Shown here: positions 40,419-50,938 of the stretch, in pieces | Numbering within the stretch: position 1 is the stretch's first letter | How the letters are laid out: every line of letters starts with the position of its first letter | Notes under the pieces: generated by a model | What the model saw: the letters and a program-made list of their open reading frames with translations, nothing else | Databases searched by the model: none | What the model was told of the DNA's origin: nothing | Made by a program: the position numbers and the translations under genes | NCBI RefSeq assembly: GCF_007997035.1 | Contig: NZ_VOSS01000003.1 | Span: 1-64,000, forward strand | Direction of reading: 5' to 3' | DNA from: Ralstonia sp. TCR112 | Lineage (GTDB): Bacteria > Pseudomonadota > Gammaproteobacteria > Burkholderiales > Burkholderiaceae | DNA length: 64,000 nucleotides

Positions 40419-41167
40419 TGAGCATCGAACCCACAGCCGTATCCGATGCGGCTGCATTGGCCCAGGCCCACGCCTGGATCGAGGCCGCCCAGCACATCAT
40501 GGTGCTGACAGGCGCGGGCGTCTCGGCTGAATCCGGTGTGCCGACGTTCCGTGATGCGCTGACTGGCCTGTGGTCGCGATTCAACCCGGAAGACATGGCC
40601 ACCGAGGCCGCGTATCGCAAGCACCCGCGCATGGTGTGGGATTGGTATCAGGAGCGCCGCGAGCGCGTGCTGCAGGCGCAGCCGAACCCCGCTCATCTTG
40701 CGATTGCCGCGCTGGCCAAGCGCAAGACAGTGACGCTCGTCACGCAAAACGTCGATGGCTTGCACCAGCGCGCCGGCAGCGAAGGGGTGATCGAGCTGCA
40801 CGGCAACCTGTTTGCGGACAAGTGGCTGGGTGGCTGCGGCAAATGCGATATCGCCACCGCCGAGCCGGGCAGGCCGCCGCGTTGTGCGACGTGTGGCGCG
40901 ATGCTGCGCCCCGGCGTGGTGTGGTTTGGCGAGCAACTGCCGCTGGTGGCGAACTATCGCGCTGAAGAGGCGGCCAACACGTGTGACGTGTGCCTGGTGG
41001 TGGGCACGTCCGGCATGGTCTATCCGGCGGCCGGGTTGCCGGGATTGGCGAAGGACCACGGTGCCAAGGTGATCGTCGTGAATCCGGAACCGAGCGCCCT
41101 GGATGCAACGGCGGACTTGGTGATCCACCAGCCGGCGGGCGTGTGCCTGCCCGCCATGCTGGGATAA
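40418..41167 (+). CDS. cobB: NAD-dependent protein deacylase, sirtuin CobB-like
   Basis: 249 residues. NAD-binding [30 protein letters not shown] and the catalytic His in ELHGNLF. A zinc module has CGKC and CATC. The acyl-pocket pair YxxR is present in [10 protein letters not shown], which in E. coli CobB (YNAR) and SIRT5 recognises succinyl groups. It therefore likely removes acetyl and succinyl from lysines. ATG overlaps the rlmB stop (TAATG), so the two are probably co-translated. Confidence 0.92.
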   Translation: MSIEPTAVSDAAALAQAHAWIEAAQHIMVLTGAGVSAESGVPTFRDALTGLWSRFNPEDMATEAAYRKHPRMVWDWYQERRERVLQAQPNPAHLAIAALAKRKTVTLVTQNVDGLHQRAGSEGVIELHGNLFADKWLGGCGKCDIATAEPGRPPRCATCGAMLRPGVVWFGEQLPLVANYRAEEAANTCDVCLVVGTSGMVYPAAGLPGLAKDHGAKVIVVNPEPSALDATADLVIHQPAGVCLPAMLG

Positions 41168-41181
41168 GGCCGGCTTTCTTC

Positions 41182-42141
41182 TTATGCCGCTGCGCGCAGC
41201 GGCTCAATCAACGCTTCCAACTTGATCGCATCGGCTGCAAACAGGCGGATGCCTTCGGCCAGTTTTTCGGTGGCCATTGCGTCTGCATTCATGTGCCAGC
41301 GGAACGATTTCTCGTCGGCGGGCAGGCGCACGATATTGGCCGCGTTGGCGTTGTCCGGAGACAGCTTGCGCTCGACCGGCGCATCGGACTGCTGCAATTG
41401 GGCGAGCAGATCCGGGCTGATCGTGAGCAGGTCGCAGCCAGCCAGTTCGACGATCTGCGAGATATTGCGGAAGCTCGCGCCCATGACCTCGGTGGGGTAG
41501 TCGAACTTCTTGTAGTAGTTGTAGATGCGCAGGACGGACTGGACGCCGGGGTCGTTCGCGCCGCCTTGGGCGACCGGATCCCAGTTCGCGCCGGCATCCT
41601 TTTTGTACCAGTCGTAGATGCGGCCGACGAACGGCGAGATGAGCTGCACGCCCGCTTCCGCGCACGCCACGGCCTGGGCCAGCGAGAACAGCAGCGTCAT
41701 GTTGCAGCGGATGCCTTCTGCGCGAAGCTGGTCAGCCGCGCGGATGCCTTCCCACGTCGACGCGATCTTGATCAGCACGCGCTCGCGGGCCACGCCCCGG
41801 GCTTCGTACAGCGCAATCAAATGCTTGGCCTTTGCGACCGTCGCCTCGGTATCGAACGACAGGCGGGCGTCGACTTCGGTCGACACGCGGCCCGGGATGA
41901 TCGACAGGATCTCGCAGCCAAACGCCACGAGCACGGCATCGATGATGTCCTCCACGCTGTCGCTGCGGGCGTCACGCACGGCTTGCTCCAGCAGCGGGCG
42001 GTATTCGGCTTTTTGCACGGCCTTGAGGATCAGCGACGGGTTGGTCGTTGCGTCGTGCGGTGCGTAGGCGCGCATGGCCTGGAAGTCGCCCGTGTCGGCG
42101 ACGACGGTGGTGAACTGCTTGAGTTGATCGAGCTGAGTCAT
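41182..42141 (-). CDS. tal: Transaldolase
   Basis: 319 residues, class 1 transaldolase (TalB type). [19 protein letters not shown] opens, with [12 protein letters not shown], and the Schiff-base Lys in [17 protein letters not shown] (near residue 131). [16 protein letters not shown] is another signature. It moves dihydroxyacetone units in the pentose phosphate pathway. rpiA, from the same pathway, is divergent 150 bases away. Confidence 0.97.
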   Translation of the reverse strand: MTQLDQLKQFTTVVADTGDFQAMRAYAPHDATTNPSLILKAVQKAEYRPLLEQAVRDARSDSVEDIIDAVLVAFGCEILSIIPGRVSTEVDARLSFDTEATVAKAKHLIALYEARGVARERVLIKIASTWEGIRAADQLRAEGIRCNMTLLFSLAQAVACAEAGVQLISPFVGRIYDWYKKDAGANWDPVAQGGANDPGVQSVLRIYNYYKKFDYPTEVMGASFRNISQIVELAGCDLLTISPDLLAQLQQSDAPVERKLSPDNANAANIVRLPADEKSFRWHMNADAMATEKLAEGIRLFAADAIKLEALIEPLRAAA

Positions 42142-42291
42142 GAAGCGAGTCCGAAGTACGTTCCAGCGTTGCGCTGGAGGTGGAAGGATGAATCGATTGT
42201 ACTCCGCAGGTTTCGCTCCGCCAGCCGGCCGCGAGCCATTCTATTGATCCGGTACACTACCGGGTTTTCCGATCCCGACCGAGTGTTTGCG

Positions 42292-42978
42292 ATGACGCAG
42301 GATGAACTGAAGGCGCTGGTAGCGCAGGCCGCAGCAGATTACGTATTGGCCAACGTGCCCGAGGGCGCCGTGCTGGGTGTCGGCACCGGCTCGACCGCCA
42401 ATCTGTTCATCGACGCCATGGCGCCGCACAAGGCACGTTTCGCCGGCGCGGTGTCCAGCTCCGAGGCTTCGACGCGCCGCCTGCAGGGCCACGGCTTCAC
42501 GGTGCTCGATCTGAATGAGGTCGATGCCATCCCCGTCTACGTGGACGGGGCTGACGAGATCGACGCCTCGGGCGCCATGATCAAGGGCGGCGGCGGTGCG
42601 CTCACGCGGGAGAAGATCGTTGCCTCGGTCGCCAGCGTGTTTGTCTGCATCGCCGACGGCAGCAAGCTCGTTGAAACGATGGGTGCCTTCCCGTTGCCCG
42701 TCGAAGTGGTGCCCATGGCACGTGCGGCCGTGGCGCGCCAACTGGCTGCGCTGGGCGGTCAGCCGCGCCTGCGCATGACCAAGGAAGGCCAGATCTACAA
42801 GACCGATAACGGCAACGTGATCATCGACGTGGTGGGCCTGCGCATCGCTGATCCGAAGGGTTTGGAATCGGTGGTCAACGATATTCCGGGCGTGGTGACG
42901 GTCGGCTTGTTTGCCAAGCGCGGCGCCAACGTGCTGCTGCTCGGGACGGAAGCGGGTGTGCAGCGTCGGGATTTCTGA
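42292..42978 (+). CDS. rpiA: Ribose-5-phosphate isomerase A
   Basis: 228 residues from the ATG at 42292. [58 protein letters not shown] and DGSKLVE carry the catalytic and binding residues. It interconverts ribose 5-phosphate and ribulose 5-phosphate. The frame remains open for more than 1 kb upstream, but that is an antisense artefact of tal. A strong terminator follows. Confidence 0.97.
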   Translation: MTQDELKALVAQAAADYVLANVPEGAVLGVGTGSTANLFIDAMAPHKARFAGAVSSSEASTRRLQGHGFTVLDLNEVDAIPVYVDGADEIDASGAMIKGGGGALTREKIVASVASVFVCIADGSKLVETMGAFPLPVEVVPMARAAVARQLAALGGQPRLRMTKEGQIYKTDNGNVIIDVVGLRIADPKGLESVVNDIPGVVTVGLFAKRGANVLLLGTEAGVQRRDF

Positions 42979-42998
42979 TCGTTGTTCGCGCAGTATCC

Positions 42999-43034
42999 AA
43001 AAAAGCTGCTCATGCAAATGGGCAGTTTTTTTTT
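42999..43034 (+). terminator. Terminator of rpiA
   Basis: CTGCTCAT-gcaa-ATGGGCAG (43006-43025) with a run of nine T after it and an A run before. Confidence 0.88.
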
Positions 43035-43073
43035 GTGCCCGTTTGCGGCGCGTTGAATGGGCGCTGCGCAAAC

Positions 43074-43109
43074 AAAAAGCCGTTCAGTTTTCCGCTGAAC
43101 GGCTTTTTT
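43074..43109. terminator. Bidirectional terminator after yggX
   Basis: GCCGTTCAG (43079-43087) and CTGAACGGC (43095-43103) flanked by AAAAA and TTTTTT. On the minus strand it ends yggX; it also backs up the rpiA terminator. Confidence 0.88.
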
Positions 43110-43124
43110 ATGGGTAACGGCAGA

Positions 43125-43400
43125 TCAGGCCGAAGGCGGCGGCACGTAGCCGGCGGCTTCGTCTGCACCGTCCCCAAAGAAGTACTTCTCGGTCTGCTTG
43201 AGCAGGTACTGGCGTGCGCGCGAATCGGCCATGTTCAGGCGGTTTTCGTTGATCAGCATGGTCTGATGCTTGAGCCAGCCGGCCCACGCTTCCTTCGAGA
43301 CGCTTTGCCAGATTTTCTTGCCCAGTTCGCCGGGCAGCGGCGGGAAGTCGAGACCTTCGGCTTCCTTGTTGAGCTTGACGCAGTGGACCATGCGGGCCAT
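43125..43400 (-). CDS. yggX: Oxidative damage protection protein / Fe(II) trafficking protein YggX
   Basis: 91 residues from the ATG at 43400. [21 protein letters not shown] (conserved Cys7), [20 protein letters not shown] and [12 protein letters not shown] are the family signatures. YggX protects iron-sulfur enzymes and is thought to handle labile iron. It ends at the terminator at 43074. argA lies upstream on the same strand. Confidence 0.96.
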   Translation of the reverse strand: MARMVHCVKLNKEAEGLDFPPLPGELGKKIWQSVSKEAWAGWLKHQTMLINENRLNMADSRARQYLLKQTEKYFFGDGADEAAGYVPPPSA

Positions 43401-43507
43401 GGGGATTCCTCTTGTGTGGCGGGAGCGCCGCTCAAGCGCGACGCAGGTGCCGCTATTGTAAAGGCCGGGCGCCGCCGGGCTTGGATTCCACGACGCGCGC
43501 CAAGGGT

Positions 43508-44905
43508 TTAGAGCTTCTTCATCAGCACCATCGAGCGCCGCTGCCAGTTGTACAGCTTGCGGCGGTCTTCCGGCAAATCGTCCACGCTGGCGCGCACGAA
43601 GCCGCGCTTGAGGAACCAATGCTCCGTCCGCGTGGTGAGCACGAACAGGCGCTTGAGGCCCAGCGCACGGGCGCGCACTTCGGTGTGCTTGAGCAGGCGT
43701 TCGCCGTCGCCGGTGCCCTGGCTGTCGGGGGAGACGATCAGGCACGCCATTTCGGCCATGCCGTCCTTCGGGTACGGATAAAGCGCTACGCAGCCAAAGA
43801 TGATGCCGTCGTGCTCGATGACCGAGAAATTGGCGATGTCGCGCTCCAGCAGCCGGCGTTCGCGCGGCACCAGCGTGCCGTCCGCCTCGAGCGGTTCGAT
43901 GAGCGAGACGATGCCGCCCACGTCGTCCAGCGTGGCGTCGCGCAGGTATTCCAGATCGGTGTGCGACACCATGGTGCCCACGCCGTCGTGCAGGAACAGT
44001 TCCAGCAGGATGCTGCCGTCCAGCGCAAACGGGATGACGTGTGCCCGGCGCACGCCACCGCGCATCGCCTTGACGATGTGCTGCAGGTAATAGGCGGTGT
44101 CGTGCGACAGGCTGCCGTCGCGCAGGCGCTCGATGGCCGTTTCCATCGACAGATCCTGCTGCAGCTTGCCCACGCGGTCCATGATGCCCGGCAGCTCCGT
44201 GATGAAGATGAGCTTGTCGGCCTTGAGCGCCGTGGCGGTGTTGGCGGCCACGTCTTCCATCGACAGGTTGAACGCCTGGCCCGTGGGCGAGAAGCCCAGC
44301 GGCGAGAGCAGCACGATCTTGCGGTTGGACAGCGAGTGCTGGATCGACTCCGCATCGATCTTGCGCACCAGCCCCGTGTGCTGGAAGTCCACGCCGTTGA
44401 CGATGCCCACCGGCCGCGCCGTCACGAAATTGCCCGACACGACGGACATCCGCGCGCCGGCCATCGGCGTGTTCGGCAGGCCCTGGCTGAAGGCGGCTTC
44501 GATGTCCAGGCGCAGTTCGCCCGACGCTTCCTTGGCGGATTCCAGCGCGGCGCCGTCCGTCACGCGCACGCCATCCACGAACTGGGTTTTCACGTTGCGC
44601 AGGGCGAGCTGTTCTTCCACCTGCGGGCGCGAGCCATGCACCAGCACGATCCGCATGCCCATCGCATGCAACAGGGCGACATCGTTGACCAGGGCGCCCA
44701 GCATGCCGGCCTGGACCAATTCGCCGCCAAAACCGATCACGAACGTCTTGTCGCGGAAAGAATGGATATACGGCGCCACCTCGCGCAGCCAATCCACGAA
44801 TTGCTGCTGCTCGGGTGTGGGCGGGATCGGGGCGATATCGACGGAGGCTGGCGTGTGAGCCACCAGGGAAACGCCGGGGGCAGGGGCGGAGGAACGAGCG
44901 GTCAC
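43508..44905 (-). CDS. argA: Amino-acid N-acetyltransferase (N-acetylglutamate synthase)
   Basis: 465 residues if the GTG at 44905 is used; no ATG is available before the conserved fold and E. coli ArgA has 443. The amino-acid-kinase-like domain ([28 protein letters not shown]) covers about 35-300. The GNAT acetyltransferase domain follows ([36 protein letters not shown]). It makes N-acetylglutamate, first in arginine synthesis, and is normally inhibited by arginine. A TATAAT on this strand (44966-44961) fits the GTG start. Confidence 0.93.
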   Translation of the reverse strand: MTARSSAPAPGVSLVAHTPASVDIAPIPPTPEQQQFVDWLREVAPYIHSFRDKTFVIGFGGELVQAGMLGALVNDVALLHAMGMRIVLVHGSRPQVEEQLALRNVKTQFVDGVRVTDGAALESAKEASGELRLDIEAAFSQGLPNTPMAGARMSVVSGNFVTARPVGIVNGVDFQHTGLVRKIDAESIQHSLSNRKIVLLSPLGFSPTGQAFNLSMEDVAANTATALKADKLIFITELPGIMDRVGKLQQDLSMETAIERLRDGSLSHDTAYYLQHIVKAMRGGVRRAHVIPFALDGSILLELFLHDGVGTMVSHTDLEYLRDATLDDVGGIVSLIEPLEADGTLVPRERRLLERDIANFSVIEHDGIIFGCVALYPYPKDGMAEMACLIVSPDSQGTGDGERLLKHTEVRARALGLKRLFVLTTRTEHWFLKRGFVRASVDDLPEDRRKLYNWQRRSMVLMKKL

Positions 44906-44960
44906 GGGCGGAGGAGGAAAAGCGGCACGGGGCGCGGGCCGGCGCAGGAAAGATGCGCGG

Positions 44961-44968
44961 ATTATAAT
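44961..44968. promoter_or_regulatory. Overlapping -10 boxes for argA (minus) and hrpA (plus)
   Basis: ATTATAAT reads TATAAT on both strands (plus 44963-44968, minus 44966-44961). The plus copy ends eight bases before the hrpA ATG; the minus copy lies 55 bases before the argA GTG. The two promoters should exclude each other. Confidence 0.55.
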
Positions 44969-44976
44969 CCCGCCCG

Positions 44977-47900
44977 ATGTCAGATTCCCACGCTCAGCCG
45001 CCCCGGCCACGCCCGGCGGCGCCCTCCCAGAAATCGCCGAAAGACACGCCGCCGCCCGAGCGCAAGCCCGGCGGCAATGGTCGTCCGCAGCGCCGCCCAA
45101 AGCCCTCCGCGGAAGAGCTCGCCGCGGCGCTCGAGGCGCGCCGCGCACGTGCGAACCGTGTCCCGCCGATCACGTTTCCCGAAGCGCTGCCCGTGTCGGC
45201 CCGGCGCGACGAAATCGCCGAGGCCATCGCCGCCAACCAGGTGGTGATCGTCTCGGGCGAAACCGGCTCCGGCAAGACCACGCAGTTGCCCAAGATCTGC
45301 CTGTCGATCGGACGAGGCATTGGCGCGGGCGGCACCGGGCTGATCGGCCATACACAGCCGCGCCGGATTGCCGCGACGTCTACCGCCAAGCGCATCGCCC
45401 AGGAAATCGGCACGCCGGTGGGCGAGCACGTCGGCTTCCAGGTGCGCTTCAACGACACGCTGTCTGCGGGTGCGTCGGTCAAGCTGATGACCGACGGCAT
45501 CTTGCTGGCCGAGACGCAGAACGATCCGCTGCTGCGCGCCTACGACACGATCATCATCGACGAGGCGCACGAACGCAGCCTCAACATCGACTTCCTGATC
45601 GGCTATCTCAAGCAGCTTCTGCCGCGCCGGCCCGATCTCAAGGTGATCATCACCTCGGCCACCATCGACGCGCAGCGGTTTGCCGAGCACTTTGCCGGTC
45701 CAAAGGGGCCAGCGCCGGTTATCGAAGTCAGCGGCCGGCTGTATCCGGTCGAGGTGCGCTATCGCCCGATCCAGCGCGACGAGAACGACAAGGAGCGCGA
45801 TCTTTACGAGGCGCTCGTCGATGCGGTGGACGAACTGGCCCGTGAAGGCCCGGGCGACGTGCTCATCTTCTTGCCTGGCGAGCGCGAGATTCGCGAGGCG
45901 GCCGAGGCGCTGCGCAAGCACCATCCGGCACATACCGAGATCCTGCCGCTGTTTGCGCGCTTGTCCGTGCAGGAGCAGGAACGTGTGTTCCGGCCGTCCA
46001 ACGCGCGTCGCATCGTGCTGGCGACCAACGTGGCCGAAACGTCGCTGACGGTGCCGGGCATTCGCTACGTGGTCGATACGGGGCTGGCGCGCGTGAAGCG
46101 TTATTCGTATCGCAACAAGGTCGAGCAACTGCAGATCGAGCCGGTATCGCAGGCGGCGGCCAACCAGCGCGCCGGTCGTTGCGGCCGGGTCGCCGATGGC
46201 GTCTGCATTCGCCTGTATGACGAGGCGGATTTCATTGCGCGGCCGCGTTTTACCGATCCGGAAATCCTCCGTTCGTCGCTGGCGGCGGTCATCCTGCGCA
46301 TGAAGGCGCTGCGGCTGACGGATGTCGAGCAGTTCCCCTTCATCGAGCCGCCGCTGGGCCGCGCGATTGCCGACGGCTATCAACTGCTGCAGGAACTCGG
46401 CGCCGTCGACGATGAAAACGCGTTGACTCCGCTCGGCAAGCAGGTCGCCCGCCTGCCTCTGGACCCGCGCGTGGCCCGGATGATCCTGGCTGGCCGCGAC
46501 CATCAATGCCTGCGCGAGATGCTGATCATCGCGAGCGCCTTGTCGGTGCAAGACCCGCGCGAGCGCCCGCAGGAACTGCAACAGCAGGCCGATCAGGCGC
46601 ACCGGCAGTTTGCCGACGAGAAATCGGAATTCCTCGGCTGGGTAAAGCTGTGGAAGTGGTTCGAAGAGGCCATCGCGCACAAGAAATCGAACAAACAATT
46701 GCAGGACCAGTGCCGCTCCCACTTCTTGTCGCATGTACGGCTGCGTGAATGGCGCGACGTGCATTCACAGTTGCATACCACGGTGGCAGAGCAGGGCTGG
46801 AAGCTCAACGAATCCGACCCGACGTATGAGCAGTTGCACCTGGCGCTGCTGACGGGCCTGCTCGGCAATATCGGTGTCCGCATCGAGGAGGCCGACGGTA
46901 AAGGCCGCGAATACCTCGGCGCGCGCGGCATCAAGTTCTTCCTGTGGCCGGGTTCGGTCATTGCGCGCAAGGCCGGCAAGTGGGTCGTGGCAGGCGAGCT
47001 GGTCGATACCAGCCGCCTGTTCGGTCGCACGCTGGCGCGCATCGAGCCGGAATGGGTGGAAAAGGTCGGCGCGCATCTGCTGAAGGTGTCATGGAGCGAT
47101 CCGCATTGGGAAAAGAAGGCTGGCCAGGTGATGGCCTTCGAGCGCGGCACGCTGTACGGTCTGCCGATCTACCAGCAGCGCCGCGTGCACTTCGGGCCGA
47201 TGCAGCCGAAGGAAGCGCGCGAGATGTTCATCCGTCGTGCGCTAGTCGACGGCGAGTTCGAAACGCGCTTGCCGTTCTTCACGCACAACCAGCGCTTGGT
47301 GCGCGAGATTGAAAACCTCGAACACAAGTCGCGCCGGCAAGACGTGCTGGTGGACGACGAGCTGATCTACGCGTTCTACGACAGCCAGATTCCGGCGGAC
47401 ATCTACAACACCGTTTCGTTTGAGCGCTGGTATGCCGAAGCCGCCAGCGCGGGCGGCAAGAGCGGCCAGAAGCTTCTGTACCTGAATCGCGATGACCTGA
47501 TGCGGCACGAGGCGGCCGGCATCACGACCGACCTGTTCCCGAAGGTGCTGCCGATTGCCGGCATCGACATGGGCCTGACGTATCACTTCGAGCCCGGCAG
47601 CCCGCGCGATGGCGTGACGCTGACCGTGCCGCTGTATGCGCTCAACCAGGTGCCCGCGCAGCGCACCGAATGGTTGGTGCCGGGCATGCTCAAGGAGAAG
47701 GTGCATCTGCTGTTGAAGAGCCTGCCGCAGAAGCTGCGCCGCCATTGCGTGCCGCTGCCGGACTACGCCGCCGGATTCGTCTCGCGCGTGCGGTTGGGCG
47801 ATGGCGACCTGCTCGACCGCTTGATTGCCGACGTGCGCGAGCAGACCGGCATCGCGCTCAAGCGCGCCGACTTCAAGCTGGAGACGCTGCCCGCGCATCA

Positions 47901-48978
47901 CTTCATGAATTTCAAGGTGATCGACGAGCATGGTCGCCAGCTCGACATGGGGCGCAATCTGGCCCAGTTGCGGGCGGAACTCGGCGGCCGCGCGCAGCAG
48001 ACGTTCCAGTCGATCGCCGCGCAGGATGCCGCCGTGGCCGGCGCTCAGAACGACGGCGCCAAGCCCGGCAAGGCAGGCAAGAGCGGCAAGTCGGAAGCGC
48101 CGGCCAACGCCGCGCTGTACTCGGGCCTGACGACCTGGAATTTCGGCGAGTTGCCGGAACTGCTGGAAGTCCGCAAGGGCAACCAGACGCTGTTCGGCTA
48201 TCCGGCGCTCGTCGATGCCGGCGACCACTGCGATGTGGAAGTCTTCGACGACCCGGCCGAAGCCGCGCGCATCCATCGCCTGGGCCTGCGGCGATTGTTT
48301 GCGATTCAACTGCGCGAGCCGTTGAAATACCTGGAAAAGAACATTCCGGGCCTGTCGCAGATGGCGATCCAGTTCATGAACCTCGGTACGCAGGATGAGT
48401 TGCGCGACCAGATCCTGGATGCCACGCTGGAGCGCGCCTGCCTGCAAGACCCGCTGCCGACCGATGACGCCAGCTTCGGTGCCCGCAAGGACGAAAGCCG
48501 CGCACGCCTGACGTTGTTGGCACAGGAAATTGCGCGGCTGGTCGGCGCGATCCTGGCCGAATACGCGCAACTGCCGCGCAAAATGCAGATCGCCAAGCCG
48601 TTTGCTGCGGCCACCGCCGATATCGACGCACAGCTCAGGACGTTGATGCACAAGCGCTTCATCGAGGCGACGCCGTATGCGCAGTTGCAGCACTTCCCGC
48701 GTTACCTGAAGGGCATCGCGCTGCGCATCGACAAACTCAAGGCGGACCCGGCGCGCGACACCCAGCGCATGCAGGAGATGGCGCCGCTCATCCAGCAGTA
48801 CCAACGTGCCGAGAAGGCGCTGCGCGTGCAAAGGCAGGGCGGCAGCGACCCCCGCATGGAAGAGTTCCGCTGGATGCTTGAGGAACTGCGCATCGCCCTG
48901 TTTGCACAGGAGTTGCGCACGCCGGTGCCGATGTCGGTCAAGCGGCTGCAGAAGGTGTGGGAATCAATGCAGCGGTAG
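44977..48978 (+). CDS. hrpA: ATP-dependent RNA helicase HrpA
   Basis: 1333 residues. A Pro/Lys-rich N-terminus (1-70) is followed by a DEAH helicase core: [43 protein letters not shown] and [10 protein letters not shown]2 and OB-fold domains follow, and the long DUF3418 C-terminal domain typical of HrpA extends to the end. In E. coli HrpA resolves stalled, collided ribosomes. No ribosome binding site precedes the ATG, and a -10 lies only eight bases upstream. Confidence 0.95.
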   Translation: MSDSHAQPPRPRPAAPSQKSPKDTPPPERKPGGNGRPQRRPKPSAEELAAALEARRARANRVPPITFPEALPVSARRDEIAEAIAANQVVIVSGETGSGKTTQLPKICLSIGRGIGAGGTGLIGHTQPRRIAATSTAKRIAQEIGTPVGEHVGFQVRFNDTLSAGASVKLMTDGILLAETQNDPLLRAYDTIIIDEAHERSLNIDFLIGYLKQLLPRRPDLKVIITSATIDAQRFAEHFAGPKGPAPVIEVSGRLYPVEVRYRPIQRDENDKERDLYEALVDAVDELAREGPGDVLIFLPGEREIREAAEALRKHHPAHTEILPLFARLSVQEQERVFRPSNARRIVLATNVAETSLTVPGIRYVVDTGLARVKRYSYRNKVEQLQIEPVSQAAANQRAGRCGRVADGVCIRLYDEADFIARPRFTDPEILRSSLAAVILRMKALRLTDVEQFPFIEPPLGRAIADGYQLLQELGAVDDENALTPLGKQVARLPLDPRVARMILAGRDHQCLREMLIIASALSVQDPRERPQELQQQADQAHRQFADEKSEFLGWVKLWKWFEEAIAHKKSNKQLQDQCRSHFLSHVRLREWRDVHSQLHTTVAEQGWKLNESDPTYEQLHLALLTGLLGNIGVRIEEADGKGREYLGARGIKFFLWPGSVIARKAGKWVVAGELVDTSRLFGRTLARIEPEWVEKVGAHLLKVSWSDPHWEKKAGQVMAFERGTLYGLPIYQQRRVHFGPMQPKEAREMFIRRALVDGEFETRLPFFTHNQRLVREIENLEHKSRRQDVLVDDELIYAFYDSQIPADIYNTVSFERWYAEAASAGGKSGQKLLYLNRDDLMRHEAAGITTDLFPKVLPIAGIDMGLTYHFEPGSPRDGVTLTVPLYALNQVPAQRTEWLVPGMLKEKVHLLLKSLPQKLRRHCVPLPDYAAGFVSRVRLGDGDLLDRLIADVREQTGIALKRADFKLETLPAHHFMNFKVIDEHGRQLDMGRNLAQLRAELGGRAQQTFQSIAAQDAAVAGAQNDGAKPGKAGKSGKSEAPANAALYSGLTTWNFGELPELLEVRKGNQTLFGYPALVDAGDHCDVEVFDDPAEAARIHRLGLRRLFAIQLREPLKYLEKNIPGLSQMAIQFMNLGTQDELRDQILDATLERACLQDPLPTDDASFGARKDESRARLTLLAQEIARLVGAILAEYAQLPRKMQIAKPFAAATADIDAQLRTLMHKRFIEATPYAQLQHFPRYLKGIALRIDKLKADPARDTQRMQEMAPLIQQYQRAEKALRVQRQGGSDPRMEEFRWMLEELRIALFAQELRTPVPMSVKRLQKVWESMQR

Positions 48979-49059
48979 CTCGCCGTGCGGTGTGGGGAGC
49001 GGGGAAAGTTCCCGCTTTCTTTTTTTGATTTGTGTCAGCGGTGGCCTAAACGGCAGCGT

Positions 49060-49065
49060 TAGAAT
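49060..49065 (+). promoter_or_regulatory. -10-like element before the YVTN gene
   Basis: TAGAAT, 29 bases before the ATG at 49095. No clear -35. Confidence 0.4.
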
Positions 49066-49094
49066 GGCTGGCTAAGTTGCTGAATCTTCTCGTT

Positions 49095-50090
49095 ATGTCT
49101 GCCTTGCGCGCCTCGTTTGCCTCCCGTTGGTTTTCCACGCTGGTCCTGTCGGCCGCTGCTCTGATGGCAGCGCAGGCGGCGCGTGCTGAAGTCGTCACCG
49201 TGCTCAACTCGGGCGACGCAACCGTCTCTTTGATCGACAAGGACACCCGCAAGGTGCTCGAGACGTTCCCGATCGGCAAGGAGCCGCACCACCTGATCGC
49301 TACGCCTGACGAAAAATCGTTGATCGTCGCCAACGCCGTCGGCAACGACCTCGTTTTCCTCGATCCCGTCACAGGCAAGATTCAGCAGCGCGTGCCGCGC
49401 ATCGACGATCCTTACCAGATCGGCTTCTCGCCTGACCAGAAGTGGTTCGTGACCACGGGCAACCGTCTGGACCGCATCGACATTTACCGCTGGGACGGCC
49501 ATGCGCTGACCATCGCGAAGCAAATTCCAGCGGCCAAGACGCCCAGCCACATTGCCTTTACCGCCGACAGCAAGATCGCGTTCGTCACCGTGCAGGATTC
49601 CAACGAGGTGATGGCCATCGACCTGCCCACGCAGAACGTGATGTGGCGCATGACCATTGGGTCAGCGCCCGCCGGCGTGTGGGTGACGACTGACCAGAAA
49701 TACCTGCTGGTCGGCATGACCGGAGCCGATTACGTCGAAGTGATCGACTGGCACACCCGCACCAGCGTGAAGCGCATCCCCACCGGCAAGGGCGCGCACA
49801 ACTTCCGTGCGCTGGGCGACAAGCGCCACCTGTTCCTGTCGAACCGCGTGTCGGGCACGATCAGCATCATCGATCAGCAAACGCTGACCAAGGTGGGCGA
49901 CATCACCGGCCTGCCGCCCGGCCCCGACGACATGGAGTTGACCGCCGACGGCAAGCAACTGTGGGTGACCTGCCGCTGGGCAAAGCGCGTGGCAATCGTC
50001 GACGTCGCAAGCCGCAAGGTGGTGGAAGAGATCAAGGTTGGGCGCTCGCCGCATGGTATTTACTTCCGCACGCGCGCTCCGCTGATTTGA
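49095..50090 (+). CDS. YVTN-family beta-propeller protein, exported
   Basis: 331 residues from the ATG at 49095. A signal peptide ends at AARA. Seven or so repeats resembling VTVLNSGDATVSLIDKDTRKV, VMAIDLPTQNVMW and YVEVIDWHTRTSVKRIPTGKG form a propeller. Members are often periplasmic and sometimes linked to PQQ-dependent oxidation or surface layers. No partner enzyme is next to it, so the function is unknown. A polysaccharide-deacetylase-like gene follows after 16 bases. Confidence 0.85.
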   Translation: MSALRASFASRWFSTLVLSAAALMAAQAARAEVVTVLNSGDATVSLIDKDTRKVLETFPIGKEPHHLIATPDEKSLIVANAVGNDLVFLDPVTGKIQQRVPRIDDPYQIGFSPDQKWFVTTGNRLDRIDIYRWDGHALTIAKQIPAAKTPSHIAFTADSKIAFVTVQDSNEVMAIDLPTQNVMWRMTIGSAPAGVWVTTDQKYLLVGMTGADYVEVIDWHTRTSVKRIPTGKGAHNFRALGDKRHLFLSNRVSGTISIIDQQTLTKVGDITGLPPGPDDMELTADGKQLWVTCRWAKRVAIVDVASRKVVEEIKVGRSPHGIYFRTRAPLI

Positions 50091-50106
50091 GCGTCACGAG
50101 ACGACG

Positions 50107-50937
50107 ATGAAATCCGGCCTGTCGATGTTGCGCGCTGCAGCTGCCACGGCTGCGCTGGCGCTGTGCGCATTGGCCACGGCTGCGCCCGGTGGGGTGAATG
50201 CCGGTGCGTGCAAGGGCACCGTCTACCTGACATTCGACACCGGCAGCATGAGCCAGGCGCAGTTGATTGCCGATACGCTGCGTCGTCATCGCATTCACGC
50301 CACGTTTTTCCTGGCCAACGAGAAAACCATCCACGGCGACAGCACGTTGGATGACGGCTGGGCACCCTATTGGAAATCGCTTGCCGCCGACGGCCACGCC
50401 TTCGGCACACACACCTTTGATCACGTCTACTACAAGGGCGAGGCCGGGGCAGGCAAGGTCCGTTTCCGCCCGCAGTTTGGCGAGCAGGGCGGACGCAATG
50501 TTGTGTGGGGCGAGCCTGAATTCTGTGCAGAGCTGAAACGCAGCGCCGAGCGCTTCAAGACCATGACCGGTCAGCCGATGGACCCGCTGTGGCGGGCGCC
50601 AGGAGGTCATCTTTCGGCAACGACGGAAGGCTGGGCCAAGCAATGCGGGTTTGCCCACGTTGCCTGGGCGCCCGCCGGTTTCCTGGGCGACGAGTTGCCG
50701 TCCGAGCGTTATCCGAACGACGCTCTGTTACAGAAGGCGCTGTCCAGCCTGCGCGACGGCGATATCACCATGGCGCATCTGGGCATCTGGTCGCGCAAGG
50801 ATCCGTGGGCACCGGCTGACCTGGAACCGTTGATCATCGGCCTCGAACGCAAGGGTTTCTGCTTCGCCACGCTGCGCGATCATCCGCAGTATCAAGCCTG
50901 GTTTGCTGTCCACCCGGCACACACAGCGGCACGCTGA
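50107..50937 (+). CDS. Polysaccharide deacetylase-like (NodB fold) protein, exported
   Basis: 276 residues with a signal peptide ending near TAAPGG. The NodB fold is visible: motif 1 is VYLTFDTGS, in which the second, metal-binding Asp of TFDD is replaced by Thr; motif 2 is GTHTFDH with both His; motif 3 is WRAPGGH. Relatives remove acetyl groups from chitin, peptidoglycan or polysaccharide. The motif 1 change may lower or alter activity. It is followed by a sterol-desaturase-like gene after one base. Confidence 0.85.
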   Translation: MKSGLSMLRAAAATAALALCALATAAPGGVNAGACKGTVYLTFDTGSMSQAQLIADTLRRHRIHATFFLANEKTIHGDSTLDDGWAPYWKSLAADGHAFGTHTFDHVYYKGEAGAGKVRFRPQFGEQGGRNVVWGEPEFCAELKRSAERFKTMTGQPMDPLWRAPGGHLSATTEGWAKQCGFAHVAWAPAGFLGDELPSERYPNDALLQKALSSLRDGDITMAHLGIWSRKDPWAPADLEPLIIGLERKGFCFATLRDHPQYQAWFAVHPAHTAAR

Positions 50938-50938
50938 C

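Noticed and set aside
40990-42291. Long open frame on the plus strand leading into rpiA
   Set aside because: It lies opposite tal and has no family features. High GC at third codon positions of tal keeps the opposite frame free of stops.
43401-44792. Long minus-strand frame leading into yggX
   Set aside because: It is a shifted reading of argA, low in complexity, and the true YggX start at 43400 is clear.
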